Shown: one piece after another, positions 7,876 to 15,437 of the stretch | Layout: every line of letters begins with the position of its first letter | How positions within the stretch are numbered: position 1 is the stretch's first letter | IMG/VR virus record: IMGVR_UViG_3300042465_001723 | Location: 1-41,840 of that record | Source: a virus | Direction: 5' to 3' (one strand) | DNA: 41,840 bases | Position numbers and translations under genes: made by a program | The notes under the pieces: generated by a model | Database searches by the model: none | What the model was told of the DNA's origin: nothing | The model's input: the letters and a program-made list of their open reading frames with translations, nothing else

Positions 7876-9681
7876 ATGACTGGTTATGTTCGTGCTGATG
7901 GTACTAATAATATTGCTGATGGTAATATTATTAACGCTGCTGATTTGGATGGAGAATTTGATGCTGTCGTAGCAGCGTTTAATGCGTCTACTGGTCATAC
8001 TCACGATGGCACTGCTGCGGAAGGTGCTCCAATTACTAAGTTGGGGCCTGTCCAAGATGTTGTTGTTTCAAGCGGAAACATCACTCCTAAGATAACTAAT
8101 ATTGTTGATATTGGTTCTTCTTCTTTAAAATTCAAAGATGTCTATTTAACAGGCACAGTTAATGCCGCTTCATTGACAGCTTCTCAGGCTGTGTTTACTG
8201 ATGCTTCTAAAGGTTTGGTAAGCAATGCAATTACAGGCACTGGCAATGTTGTCATGTCTACCAGCCCTACGCTGGTTACACCAGCCTTAGGCACTCCCTC
8301 TTCTGTCACCCTCACAAACGCCACTGGCTTGCCTGTATCCACTGGTATCAGTGGTTTAGGCACTGGCATGGCTACGTTCTTAGCTACGCCTTCCTCAGCC
8401 AATCTAGCCTCTACTGTTACAGACGAAACAGGTAGCGGCTCTCTAGTCTTTTCAAACAGTCCTACACTAGTCACTCCAGCATTGGGGACACCTTCATCAG
8501 CCACACTGACTAATGCAACTGGTTTACCTATAGCCACTGGTGTCAGTGGTTTAGGCACTAGTGTTGCTACAGCATTGGCTGTTAATGTAGGTTCTGCTGG
8601 TGCGGTTGTGGTTAATGGTGGAGTTTTAGGAACACCTAGTTCTGCCACTCTTACCAATGCTACAGGACTCCCTGTTTCTACAGGCATTAGTGGTTTGGGG
8701 ACAGGAGTGGCTACATTCTTAGCCACGCCTTCTTCTGCCAACTTAGCTGCTGCTGTGACAGATGAGACAGGCACTGGCTCTGTGGTGTTCTCTAATAGTC
8801 CCACATTGGTTACTCCTGCATTAGGCACTCCTTCTTCTGTCACTCTTACTAATGCAACAGGGCTTCCAGTTGCTACAGGCATCAGTGGCTTAGGCACTGG
8901 TGTTGCTACAGCTTTAGCTGTTAACACTGGTTCTGCTGGTGCAGTGGTGCTGTTTAACGGCGCTTTGGGTACACCCTCTAGTGGCACATTAACTAATGCT
9001 ACAGGACTTCCCATCGGCACAGGTGTGTCTGGCTTAGGCACTGGTGTTGCTACAGCATTGGCTGTCAACACAGGGTCTGCTGGTGCTGTGGTGCTGTTTA
9101 ACGGCGCTTTGGGGACACCCTCTAGCGGCACAGTGACCAACCTAACTGGCACTGCCTCAATCAATATTAACGGCACTGTGGGTGCAACGACAGCCAACAC
9201 AGGCGCATTCACTACACTTACTGCTAGCGCAGATTCCACCTTTAGTTCCACTGGTGCATTAACTATCAGCAAGGGAACAACATTACAGCGTCCTACAGCA
9301 ACATCTGGAATGCTCCGCTTCAATACCACTACAACTGAGTTTGAAGGCTACAACGGCACGGCATGGGCTTCTGTGGGTGGTGCGGCACTGAGCAACGACA
9401 CCAGCACAGCAACCAACGTCTATCCATTGTTTGCAAACGCCACGACTGGAACAGCCTCCACGCTGTTTACAGGCAATGCTTTCTTGTTGTACAAGCCAAG
9501 CACTGGTGAGCTTCAGTCAAGAGTTCCTGTGGCTTCCAACGGCATCGTGGTGAACAGTTTGACTGTGGCAACAAGCTATACGATTGCGGCTGGATTTTCT
9601 GGTGCATCGGCTGGTCCCATCACAATTGCGAGCGGTCAGTCGGTCACGGTTGCTGGTGGTTCACGCTGGGTGATTTCTTAA
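7876..9681 (+). CDS. Tail fibre with long repeat region
   Basis: A 601-residue protein. Residues 1-50 (ending in TGHTHDGTAAEG) resemble the virion-attachment end of short-tail fibres. Next comes a segment NIVDIGSSSLKFKDVYLTGTVNA, common in phage fibres. Residues about 130-430 are six repeats beginning LGTPSS, with two alternating extensions: one with VTDETG and VFSNSPTLVTP, the other with ALAVN and GSAGAVV. The remaining part is a beta-rich tip. Nucleotide copies are diverged at third positions, so the repeats are old or maintained by protein-level selection. It is probably a trimeric shaft. SD AAGGAAA precedes the start. Confidence 0.75.
   Translation: MTGYVRADGTNNIADGNIINAADLDGEFDAVVAAFNASTGHTHDGTAAEGAPITKLGPVQDVVVSSGNITPKITNIVDIGSSSLKFKDVYLTGTVNAASLTASQAVFTDASKGLVSNAITGTGNVVMSTSPTLVTPALGTPSSVTLTNATGLPVSTGISGLGTGMATFLATPSSANLASTVTDETGSGSLVFSNSPTLVTPALGTPSSATLTNATGLPIATGVSGLGTSVATALAVNVGSAGAVVVNGGVLGTPSSATLTNATGLPVSTGISGLGTGVATFLATPSSANLAAAVTDETGTGSVVFSNSPTLVTPALGTPSSVTLTNATGLPVATGISGLGTGVATALAVNTGSAGAVVLFNGALGTPSSGTLTNATGLPIGTGVSGLGTGVATALAVNTGSAGAVVLFNGALGTPSSGTVTNLTGTASININGTVGATTANTGAFTTLTASADSTFSSTGALTISKGTTLQRPTATSGMLRFNTTTTEFEGYNGTAWASVGGAALSNDTSTATNVYPLFANATTGTASTLFTGNAFLLYKPSTGELQSRVPVASNGIVVNSLTVATSYTIAAGFSGASAGPITIASGQSVTVAGGSRWVIS
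8260..9160 (+). repeat. Tandem coding repeats of fibre shaft
   Basis: Six LGTPSS-headed units, starting at about residues 138 to 412 of the fibre. Two unit types alternate: a longer one with VTDETG/SNSPTLVTP and a shorter one with ALAVN/GSAGAVV. The last two short units are nearly identical at the DNA level around GTGCTGTTTAACGGCGCTTT, suggesting a recent duplication or slippage. Confidence 0.8.
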
Positions 9682-9691
9682 AGGATTTGAC

Positions 9692-10894
9692 ATGAGCTTA
9701 GTATTACTTGGATCAACAAGCGGAAGCGTTACGCTACAGGAACCAGCGATTGCTGGGAGTACCGTTATTGACCTTCCTGCCACATCAGGGACGATGGCGG
9801 TGTTGCCTACGGCTACAAGTGTGTTGCCTCAAGCTTCTGGTGGCACGGGTACAACCACTGGCTACTACGGGTTTAAAAACCGCATCATCAACGGCGCAAT
9901 GGTTGTTGACCAGAGGAATGCGGGGGCGAGTGTTACCCCAACTAATGCTCAATATTTGGTTGATCGATGGAGTGCCAATCTAAGTCAAGCATCAAAATAT
10001 AGCGTTCAGCAAAATGCGGGTTCTGTTACTCCACCAGCAGGATTTATAAATTATTTGGGCGTTACATCTTTGTCAGCTTATTCAATTGTTTCTACCGATA
10101 CTTTTGGTGTTCGCCAACGAGTTGAGGGATTAAACATGACTGACTTTGGTTGGGGTTCTGCCTCTGCTGTAACAGTCACTTTATCGTTTTGGGTTCGTTC
10201 ATCATTGACTGGAACATTTGGCGGTGCTTTGCAAAACTCTGCTGGAAATAGGTCATATCCATTCAGTTACACAATCAGTTCTGCAAACACTTGGGAACAG
10301 AAAACTGTCACGATTGCTGGCGACACATCAGGCACTTGGTTGACAACAAATGGAATTGGTGTTGAAGTTTATTTTGGTTTAGGTGTTGGTTCAACATACT
10401 CAGGAACAGCAGGCGCATGGGCTGGAGCAAACTATTCATCGGCCACAGGCGCAACCAGCGTAGTCGGCACAAACGGAGCCACTTTCTACATCACAGGTGT
10501 CCAGCTTGAGAAAGGCTCAACAGCAACGAGCTTTGACTACAGGCCGTATGGCACTGAGCTTCAGCTTGCACAGCGTTATTATTGGAAACGTCAAGATACT
10601 TCATCAAGCACTGCTTTTGCAAACCTCGCTTGTTTTACATCAACAGATGCTCGTGGAAGCATTTCCTATTCTCAAATGAGGTCTGCCCCAACAATAGGAT
10701 TTTCTGGTTCGTTTCTCGTGCAAGCAGTTAATGCTATTCAATTAACAGTAACTTCTGGAAATATGTCTTCAAACAGTGCCACTGATACAAATTTTCTTGT
10801 TATTGCATCAACATCTGGTCTTACCGCAGGACAAGCCGCAGTTTTGCTAAGAAGCTCTGGAACTTGTTTTATAGATGCATCATCGGAGCTTTGA
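9692..10894 (+). CDS. Tail fibre / receptor-binding protein with carbohydrate-binding-like domain
   Basis: A 400-residue protein. The N-terminal 60 residues are a Thr/Ser/Gly-rich lead-in ending in ASGGTGTTTGYYGF. The main domain (residues about 65-295) has RIINGAMVVDQRNAG, YLVDRW, VRQRVEG, VTLSFWVRSS and FYITGVQLEKG, a pattern found in many phage fibre tips and resembling carbohydrate-binding beta-sandwich domains. It ends in LAQRYYWK and a further short tail. This is probably the receptor-contacting fibre, mounted with the neighbouring fibre products. It starts ten bases after the preceding fibre and is followed immediately by a small gene. Confidence 0.7.
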   Translation: MSLVLLGSTSGSVTLQEPAIAGSTVIDLPATSGTMAVLPTATSVLPQASGGTGTTTGYYGFKNRIINGAMVVDQRNAGASVTPTNAQYLVDRWSANLSQASKYSVQQNAGSVTPPAGFINYLGVTSLSAYSIVSTDTFGVRQRVEGLNMTDFGWGSASAVTVTLSFWVRSSLTGTFGGALQNSAGNRSYPFSYTISSANTWEQKTVTIAGDTSGTWLTTNGIGVEVYFGLGVGSTYSGTAGAWAGANYSSATGATSVVGTNGATFYITGVQLEKGSTATSFDYRPYGTELQLAQRYYWKRQDTSSSTAFANLACFTSTDARGSISYSQMRSAPTIGFSGSFLVQAVNAIQLTVTSGNMSSNSATDTNFLVIASTSGLTAGQAAVLLRSSGTCFIDASSEL

Positions 10895-10895
10895 A

Positions 10896-11063
10896 ATGTA
10901 CAAACTAATTAAACCAATTTTTGACGGCGCAGAATCAAATACCGTAAGACGATTAGAAGACGGTGCTTGCATCCCTTTTGCCGAAGACAACACCGACTAC
11001 CAAGCCTATCTTGCTTGGGTGGCTGAAGGCAACACACCAGAGCCAGCAGAGGAGAACACATAA
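10896..11063 (+). CDS. Small fibre-cluster protein
   Basis: The product is 55 residues. It starts at an ATG one base after the fibre stop, with GGAG 10 bases upstream, and its stop overlaps the next start (TAATG). The C-terminal part (DNTDYQAYLAWVAEGNTPEPAEEN) is the recurring ending of small tail proteins such as XkdW-like or tail-fibre assembly-type proteins. In larger relatives this stretch is at the end of a longer protein. Function is unknown; it may be a chaperone-like helper of the fibres. It is small but clearly coding by coupling and motif. Confidence 0.65.
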   Translation: MYKLIKPIFDGAESNTVRRLEDGACIPFAEDNTDYQAYLAWVAEGNTPEPAEENT

Positions 11064-12139
11064 TGGCTGTAACACTGAACGCAAATTCGTCAACGGGCTT
11101 TATCGCCACCTCTGACACATCGGGAGTCCTCCAACTCCAAACTGGCGGGACTACGGCGGTCACTGTGGACGCTTCGCAGAATGTCACGCTGGCGGGGACA
11201 TTAACTGCTACAGGTGTGACTACGGTTCCAGCGGGCACTGTCTCTGCCCCTGCCATCACAACTACTGGCGACACCAACACAGGCATCTTCTTCCCTGCGG
11301 CTGACACTATTGCTTTCTCTGAAGGCGGTACAGAGGCTATGCGTATCGACTCCTCTGGTAATGTGGGGATTGGTACGATTTCGCCTACTGGAAAACTGCA
11401 AGTCAAGGCAGCTAATCCTCAGATTTGGATGGAGGACTCTGCTGCCGGGACAAACGGAAAATTCACCGCCATTGGCACAAGCAACGGAAACATGACCTTT
11501 AACCGTTACCTTGATAACGGTACTTTAGCTGGTGAATATATGCGCCTCGACTCCAGCGGTAACTTGCTGGTGGGGGCTACGAATAATTCGGGGCAGCGTC
11601 TCCAAGTTGCCGGAAGCAGCACAAACGACAACTCTGGTATTTTTTCAGCGGTAAATACGAACACCGCAGCCGCTGCGTGTGTTGCCGCCTTCGCTACCGG
11701 AACAAACAGCACCGCTACAAGCAATGTGTTGATTAGGTTTGGTATTGATAACTATAACCAAGGTAGCGGGCAGATAAACGCCAACGGTGCTGGCGCGGTG
11801 GCTTTTGGCGCTTTTTCAGATAGCCGTTTAAAAGAAAACATTGTTGACTTGCCTTCACAGCTTGACAACATCATGGCTCTGCGCCCTGTTGAGTACGACT
11901 ACATTGAATCAATGGGTGGCGGTCACCAAATAGGTTTTGTGGCTCAAGAAGTGCAAGCTATTTATCCTGATTTGGTTGGTGAAGCTGAAGATGGAATGCT
12001 TACTCTTTCCGATATGAACAAAAACGATGCTCGGCTCATCAAAGCCATCCAAGAGATGAAGGCAATCATTGACACCCAAGCCAGCACCATCACCCAATTA
12101 CAGGCAGACGTAGCCGCCCTTAAAGGAGCATCAGCATGA
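11063..12139 (+). CDS. Tail fibre with C-terminal S74 intramolecular chaperone
   Basis: A 358-residue fibre protein. The C-terminal part (residues about 250-358) starts at SDSRLKENI and contains ALRPVEYDYIE, HQIGFVAQEVQAIYPDLV and a final coiled coil, which together define the Peptidase_S74 endosialidase-type intramolecular chaperone. In this family, the domain trimerises the fibre and then cuts itself off at the Ser of the SRLKE motif. The N-terminal part is beta-rich with an NTGIFFPAADTIAFSEGG module near residues 73-90 and a shaft with repeating SSGN units. The stop overlaps the next gene (ATGA). It shares its module with the next fibre, which points to recombination between fibre genes. 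Confidence 0.85.
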   Translation: MAVTLNANSSTGFIATSDTSGVLQLQTGGTTAVTVDASQNVTLAGTLTATGVTTVPAGTVSAPAITTTGDTNTGIFFPAADTIAFSEGGTEAMRIDSSGNVGIGTISPTGKLQVKAANPQIWMEDSAAGTNGKFTAIGTSNGNMTFNRYLDNGTLAGEYMRLDSSGNLLVGATNNSGQRLQVAGSSTNDNSGIFSAVNTNTAAAACVAAFATGTNSTATSNVLIRFGIDNYNQGSGQINANGAGAVAFGAFSDSRLKENIVDLPSQLDNIMALRPVEYDYIESMGGGHQIGFVAQEVQAIYPDLVGEAEDGMLTLSDMNKNDARLIKAIQEMKAIIDTQASTITQLQADVAALKGASA

Positions 12140-13290
12140 CTTTAATTCTCTCCGGCACAGACGGCCTCTCTGATGTAGACGGTTCTGCCGCAACCCCTGC
12201 TATCAGGGGAACGGACGCTAACACAGGCATCTTCTTTGGTGCGGACATTATTGGGTTTGCTGAGGGCGGTGCTGAGGTCGCTAGATTTAACGCAGATGCA
12301 CAGTTTGTAGCGGCGGCTGGAACAGCCTCTTTGCCTGTTATTACGACGACTGGAGATGTGAACACAGGCATCTTCTTTCCTGCGGCTGACACTATTGCTT
12401 TCTCTGAAGGTGGTGCGGAGGCTATGAGGATTGATGCGAGTGGGAATTTAAGGTTAGGTACAACAGGCTCATCTGATGCTCGTTTGTATGTCCGTGGCGC
12501 TGGAACAACAAGTGCAACAGCATCATTTGAGGCGGCTAACTCATCTGGTGCTACACGCTTGTTTGTTCAAGACGATGGCACTACACGATTCTTTGGTTCT
12601 GCTGGATCAGAAACAGCCCGCATCACCTCCAGCGGTGAATTTCTGGTGGGGAAGACTGCGTCTGATGTTGGAACCGTAGGTACAAGGATTACTTCCAGTG
12701 GAACACTAGTGGCTTCTACAAGCTCAGAAGTTGGGTTGTTTGTAAACCGAAACACAACCGATGGCACTCTTGTCTCTTTCCGTCAGGACAACAGCGACGA
12801 AGGCAACATCTCTGTTTCTGGCACAACCGTGTCCTACAACGGTGGTCACTTGTCTCGCTGGGCGCAGACCACCACAGCCAAAGATGATTCGCTGGTCAAA
12901 GGCACTGTGCTGTCCAACTTGGATGCAATGAACGTATACACAAATGATGAAGGCAATCCTGTAGACAACGAGCAGTTGAATAAAGTCAAGGTGTCTGACG
13001 TTGAAGGCGATGCCAATGTTGCTGGTGTGTTCGTCAACTGGACTTATGACGATGCCCACAACGTGGACGAAATCAACATGGCAATGACGGGTGACATGAT
13101 TATCCGCATTGCACAAGGCGTGACTGTTGCCCGTGGCGACTTGCTCATGTCTGCTGGTGATGGCACTGCCAAGCCGCAGGGTGACGACATTGTTCGCTCC
13201 AAGACCATCGCCAAAGTCACATCAACCCATGTCACTTGCACCTACGCAGACGGTTCATTCTGTGTGCCTTGTGTTCTGATGGCTTGCTAA
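12136..13290 (+). CDS. Second tail fibre with different C-terminal domain
   Basis: A 384-residue protein. It opens with two copies of the NTGIFF-type module (residues about 30-48 and 76-95), the second nearly identical in DNA to the module of the previous fibre. A shaft with repeated SGN/SGE turns follows. The last 110 residues (with VAGVFVNW, INMAMTGDMIIRIAQ and DLLMSAGDGTAKPQ) form a distinct domain. It resembles C-terminal domains of other fibres that may self-process (IMC/G2-type), but I cannot confirm the catalytic residues. The ATG overlaps the preceding stop by four bases. A Cys-rich end (CVPCVLMAC) is unusual for a fibre. Confidence 0.7.
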   Translation: MTLILSGTDGLSDVDGSAATPAIRGTDANTGIFFGADIIGFAEGGAEVARFNADAQFVAAAGTASLPVITTTGDVNTGIFFPAADTIAFSEGGAEAMRIDASGNLRLGTTGSSDARLYVRGAGTTSATASFEAANSSGATRLFVQDDGTTRFFGSAGSETARITSSGEFLVGKTASDVGTVGTRITSSGTLVASTSSEVGLFVNRNTTDGTLVSFRQDNSDEGNISVSGTTVSYNGGHLSRWAQTTTAKDDSLVKGTVLSNLDAMNVYTNDEGNPVDNEQLNKVKVSDVEGDANVAGVFVNWTYDDAHNVDEINMAMTGDMIIRIAQGVTVARGDLLMSAGDGTAKPQGDDIVRSKTIAKVTSTHVTCTYADGSFCVPCVLMAC

Positions 13291-13300
13291 AAGGAAATAT

Positions 13301-13591
13301 ATGACAACCACTTGGACAATTTCACAACTTGACCGTCAAACATCTGATGGATTTGTAACCACTGCCCACTGGCAAGCCACGGCGGTGGATGGTGACTACT
13401 CAGCATCCACCTACGCCACCTGCTCATGGTCTGATGGCACTCCAACTGTTGCCTATGACCAGTTGACACAAGAAACTGTGTTGGGATGGATTTGGGCTAA
13501 TGGTGTGGACAAGGACGCTGTTGAGGCTTCTTTAGCGGCACAGATTGAAGCGCAGAAGAATCCAACTACTGCCACTGGAGTGCCTTGGTAA
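13301..13591 (+). CDS. Small conserved fibre-cluster protein
   Basis: The product is 96 residues. Its WTISQLDRQTSDGFVTTAHWQATAVDG start is a pattern repeatedly found next to tail fibres in marine and freshwater phages, where it is a domain of unknown function. Following segments predict a small beta-sandwich (residues 1-60) and a C-terminal helix with a VLGWIWANGVDKDAVEASLAAQIEAQ pattern. SD AAGGAA precedes the ATG. Its stop shares one base with the ATG of the next gene (TAATG). Likely a tail-associated or fibre-partner protein. Confidence 0.65.
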   Translation: MTTTWTISQLDRQTSDGFVTTAHWQATAVDGDYSASTYATCSWSDGTPTVAYDQLTQETVLGWIWANGVDKDAVEASLAAQIEAQKNPTTATGVPW

Positions 13592-13806
13592 TGGAAGTAG
13601 AAAACAAATACATCTCTGAAACAGAGGCTAAGCTGATGACACATGAAGAAGTGTGTGCTCAGCGATATGAAGCCATTAAGAAGTCTTTTGAAGAAGGCGA
13701 TAAGCGTATGACAAAGATTGAATATCTTTTGTATGCTGTCATTGTGGCTGTGTTGTTTGGCCCCGGCGTTGCTGCTGAAGTTGTTAAGAAATTTATAGGG
13801 GTTTAA
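13591..13806 (+). CDS. Small XhlA-like membrane protein
   Basis: The product is 71 residues. The first 42 are charged and helical (EEVCAQRYEAIKKSFEEGDK), followed by one transmembrane segment at about 44-62 (IEYLLYAVIVAVLFGPGVA) and a short basic tail. This layout is like XhlA-type lysis-accessory or holin-partner proteins. An upstream TTG would add two residues; the ATG overlapping the preceding stop is preferred. It begins the lysis and membrane-protein cluster. It is not certain that this protein alone makes holes. Confidence 0.55.
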   Translation: MEVENKYISETEAKLMTHEEVCAQRYEAIKKSFEEGDKRMTKIEYLLYAVIVAVLFGPGVAAEVVKKFIGV

Positions 13807-13807
13807 A

Positions 13808-14506
13808 ATTGATCCAATCAGTCTTTGCCTTCTTGCTGCTGGCTTGGTCAAAAACATCCAAGCTGGCTGTGAGCTTTACAAACAAGCCAAAGAATCTTTT
13901 GTTGAGATTAAGAGCACTGTTGACGAAGTTGTTGGTATTGGCAAAGAGGTGTATGGATTTTGGGGTCAGCTTCTTGCCTTCTTTGGTAGCAAGCCTAAGC
14001 CTCAAGCTGTTCAGCCTGTGGCTAAGCCTAAGAAGACTAAGTATGTTGCTGTTGACGAAACTCAAGTTAAAGTTGACATCGTCAAAAACCTAACAGAGTT
14101 TTTTAAACTACAAGAACAACTAGCTGCACACATAAGAGAAGAAGAAGATAAGTCAAGAAACGTATACGACCCAAATCAGAACCACATGGAAGCTGCCTTA
14201 AAGAGAGTGATGGCACAGCAGCAGATGGCTGAATTGGAGATAACGATTAGAGAAACAATGGTGTATCAGAGTCCTCCTGAAATGGGAGCTTTATACAGTT
14301 CAGTGTTTGAAATGCGTGAGGTTATACAGGAAGAACAAGAAGGAGCCAGACTTAAAGAAGAGGCTAAAGAAAGATATAGGCTATGGCTACGAAGGGAAAA
14401 ACAAAGAAACTTCCAAGCAAAGCTAATCTACCTAGCCGCAACAATGATATTTATCGTGTACCTTTGGATGTGGTTCCTCCTCATAAAGAATTGGGGGAGG
14501 ACATAA
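13808..14506 (+). CDS. Membrane-anchored coiled-coil protein, probable ATT start
   Basis: If translation begins at the ATT (13808), the protein is 232 residues and opens with a segment DPISLCLLAAGLVKNIQAG, whose pattern I recognise from related phage proteins beginning MDP. AGGGG lies six bases upstream. The only conventional alternative before residue 40 is TTG at 13844, which would delete this segment; the frame has a stop at 13796, so no ATG or GTG is available upstream. Residues about 20-80 are helical with a Pro/Lys linker, 90-190 are Glu/Lys-rich coiled coil, and a transmembrane helix is near the C-terminus (KLIYLAATMIFIVYLWMW). Lies in the lysis region; role unknown. Confidence 0.6.
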   Translation: MDPISLCLLAAGLVKNIQAGCELYKQAKESFVEIKSTVDEVVGIGKEVYGFWGQLLAFFGSKPKPQAVQPVAKPKKTKYVAVDETQVKVDIVKNLTEFFKLQEQLAAHIREEEDKSRNVYDPNQNHMEAALKRVMAQQQMAELEITIRETMVYQSPPEMGALYSSVFEMREVIQEEQEGARLKEEAKERYRLWLRREKQRNFQAKLIYLAATMIFIVYLWMWFLLIKNWGRT

Positions 14507-14673
14507 TGGGATGGATAGCAGCTTGTATATTAATAGCAGTGTTACTTCCTCTACTAGGTTTTTTATATGTAGACATATTGGAAGTGAAGCACGAGTCGAA
14601 GACACAACTTGAGAAGGTTGAGAAATTGCGAAAGCAAATTGAACAGAAAGAAAGGAAACAAAGAGATGACTAA
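14506..14673 (+). CDS. Small single-pass membrane protein
   Basis: The product is 55 residues, starting at an ATG overlapping the previous stop (TAATG), with a very strong GGGGGAGG ribosome site. It has one transmembrane helix (residues 3-25, WIAACILIAVLLPLLGFLYV) followed by a charged helix ending in a basic-acidic tail. An earlier ATG at 14383 would add 41 residues in the overlapping frame and has a weaker ribosome site, but cannot be excluded. It may act in lysis beside the adjoining membrane proteins. No family recognised. Confidence 0.55.
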   Translation: MGWIAACILIAVLLPLLGFLYVDILEVKHESKTQLEKVEKLRKQIEQKERKQRDD

Positions 14674-14995
14674 GCAACTAGAGAAAGATTCAAACTTCAA
14701 CCAGTTTGATACAGATCATGATGGTGTGGTGACAGATGCTGAATTGGCACGGTCAGAACGCATGCTGATGATTGAGAACATGGACAAGATGGCTGACCAA
14801 CAAAGAGTTATGGCATGGGCTGCTCTTGGTGCTCCTCCTGCTTTGATTGCTTTCATGGCTTCTGCTTTGGTTACACTGGAGAAGGTGAATGCTTTGAGTG
14901 GTTTGACTACCACCTATTGTGCTGCTATGGGAACCATTGTAGTGGCTTTCATGGCTGCTCAAGCCTATGTTAGAGGTAAGACTAACGATGCGTAA
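14666..14995 (+). CDS. Two-helix membrane protein with EF-hand, putative holin
   Basis: A 109-residue protein. Residues 15-26 (DTDHDGVVTDAE) match the canonical EF-hand calcium loop: D1, D3, D5, G6 and E12 are all present. Two predicted transmembrane segments follow at about 48-69 and 82-102. Its place directly before Rz/Rz1 and endolysin, and its size, fit a holin. The combination of a calcium-binding loop and a two-helix hairpin occurs in some uncultured phage proteins, but I know no experiment on it. The stop overlaps the next gene by 8 bases. Whether it binds calcium or other ions, and makes holes, is not shown. Confidence 0.65.
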   Translation: MTKQLEKDSNFNQFDTDHDGVVTDAELARSERMLMIENMDKMADQQRVMAWAALGAPPALIAFMASALVTLEKVNALSGLTTTYCAAMGTIVVAFMAAQAYVRGKTNDA

Positions 14996-15437
14996 CCTGC
15001 TATCTGGTCTGATAGCTCTGCTGCTTGTATTTGGTGGTGGCTATTGGTATGGCACAGAAGCTGAATATGATAGGCAACAAGCCGAGATAGCTGCTCTTAA
15101 TGCTAAGGCCAGAGAGACAGAGAAGCAGATGGCTGTAGTGGCTACAACATATGCTGATACATTGAGAAAGTCTAATAAAGATGCTGAAAAGAAAATTACC
15201 ACTCTTAGGGCTGCTGTTGCCTCTGGTGATGTGCGCTTGTCAATCCCGACCCAAGGCTCCGTATGTCCCTCCTCAGATGCCTCCGTTGCCACAGGAGATA
15301 ACGATGGAGAGACACGAGCCGAACTTGACAGATCGGTTGGTGAAGCTCTTATCGCCATCACAGCCGAAGGCGACACAGCCATAAGAAAGCTTAATGCTTG
15401 TATAGAAACTTATAACACTCTAAGGAATATGAAATGA
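14988..15437 (+). CDS. Rz-like inner-membrane spanin
   Basis: A 149-residue protein. A short N-terminal transmembrane helix (residues 4-20, LLSGLIALLLVFGGGYW) is followed by a long periplasmic coiled coil (AEYDRQQAEIAALNAKARETEKQ type). This is the i-spanin layout: the protein sits in the inner membrane and reaches the outer-membrane partner, together fusing the two membranes at lysis. The predicted partner is nested inside at 15181 in the +1 frame. The gene starts eight bases inside the preceding gene and overlaps the endolysin start (ATGA), so the lysis genes are translationally coupled. Confidence 0.8.
   Translation: MRNLLSGLIALLLVFGGGYWYGTEAEYDRQQAEIAALNAKARETEKQMAVVATTYADTLRKSNKDAEKKITTLRAAVASGDVRLSIPTQGSVCPSSDASVATGDNDGETRAELDRSVGEALIAITAEGDTAIRKLNACIETYNTLRNMK
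15181..15384 (+). CDS. Rz1-like outer-membrane lipoprotein spanin, nested in Rz
   Basis: The product is 67 residues, fully inside the Rz-like gene in the +1 frame. It has a basic start, a hydrophobic signal (LPLLGLLLPLVMCAC) with the lipidated cysteine probably at residue 20, then a proline-rich periplasmic part (APYVPPQMPPLP). Short length, lipobox and proline content are exactly those of Rz1-type o-spanins, and nesting in Rz is the classic arrangement. Start choice is the ATG at 15181. The lipobox -1 residue is Ala; -3 is Met, slightly atypical. Confidence 0.75.
   Translation: MLKRKLPLLGLLLPLVMCACQSRPKAPYVPPQMPPLPQEITMERHEPNLTDRLVKLLSPSQPKATQP

Noticed and set aside
8260-9160. CRISPR-like direct repeats
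   Set aside because: The repeats are in-frame coding units of a fibre, with variable length and no spacer pattern.
8184-9329. Long antisense open frame (381 codons) across the fibre repeat region
   Set aside because: It is the antisense image of the repetitive Gly/Thr/Ala-rich coding sequence, with a low-complexity Val/Pro/Leu product. No start signals.
14383-14505. N-terminal extension of the small membrane protein at 14506
   Set aside because: The ATG at 14383 has a weak ribosome site and would overlap the previous gene by 124 bases; the ATG at 14506 has GGGGGAGG. Not fully excluded.
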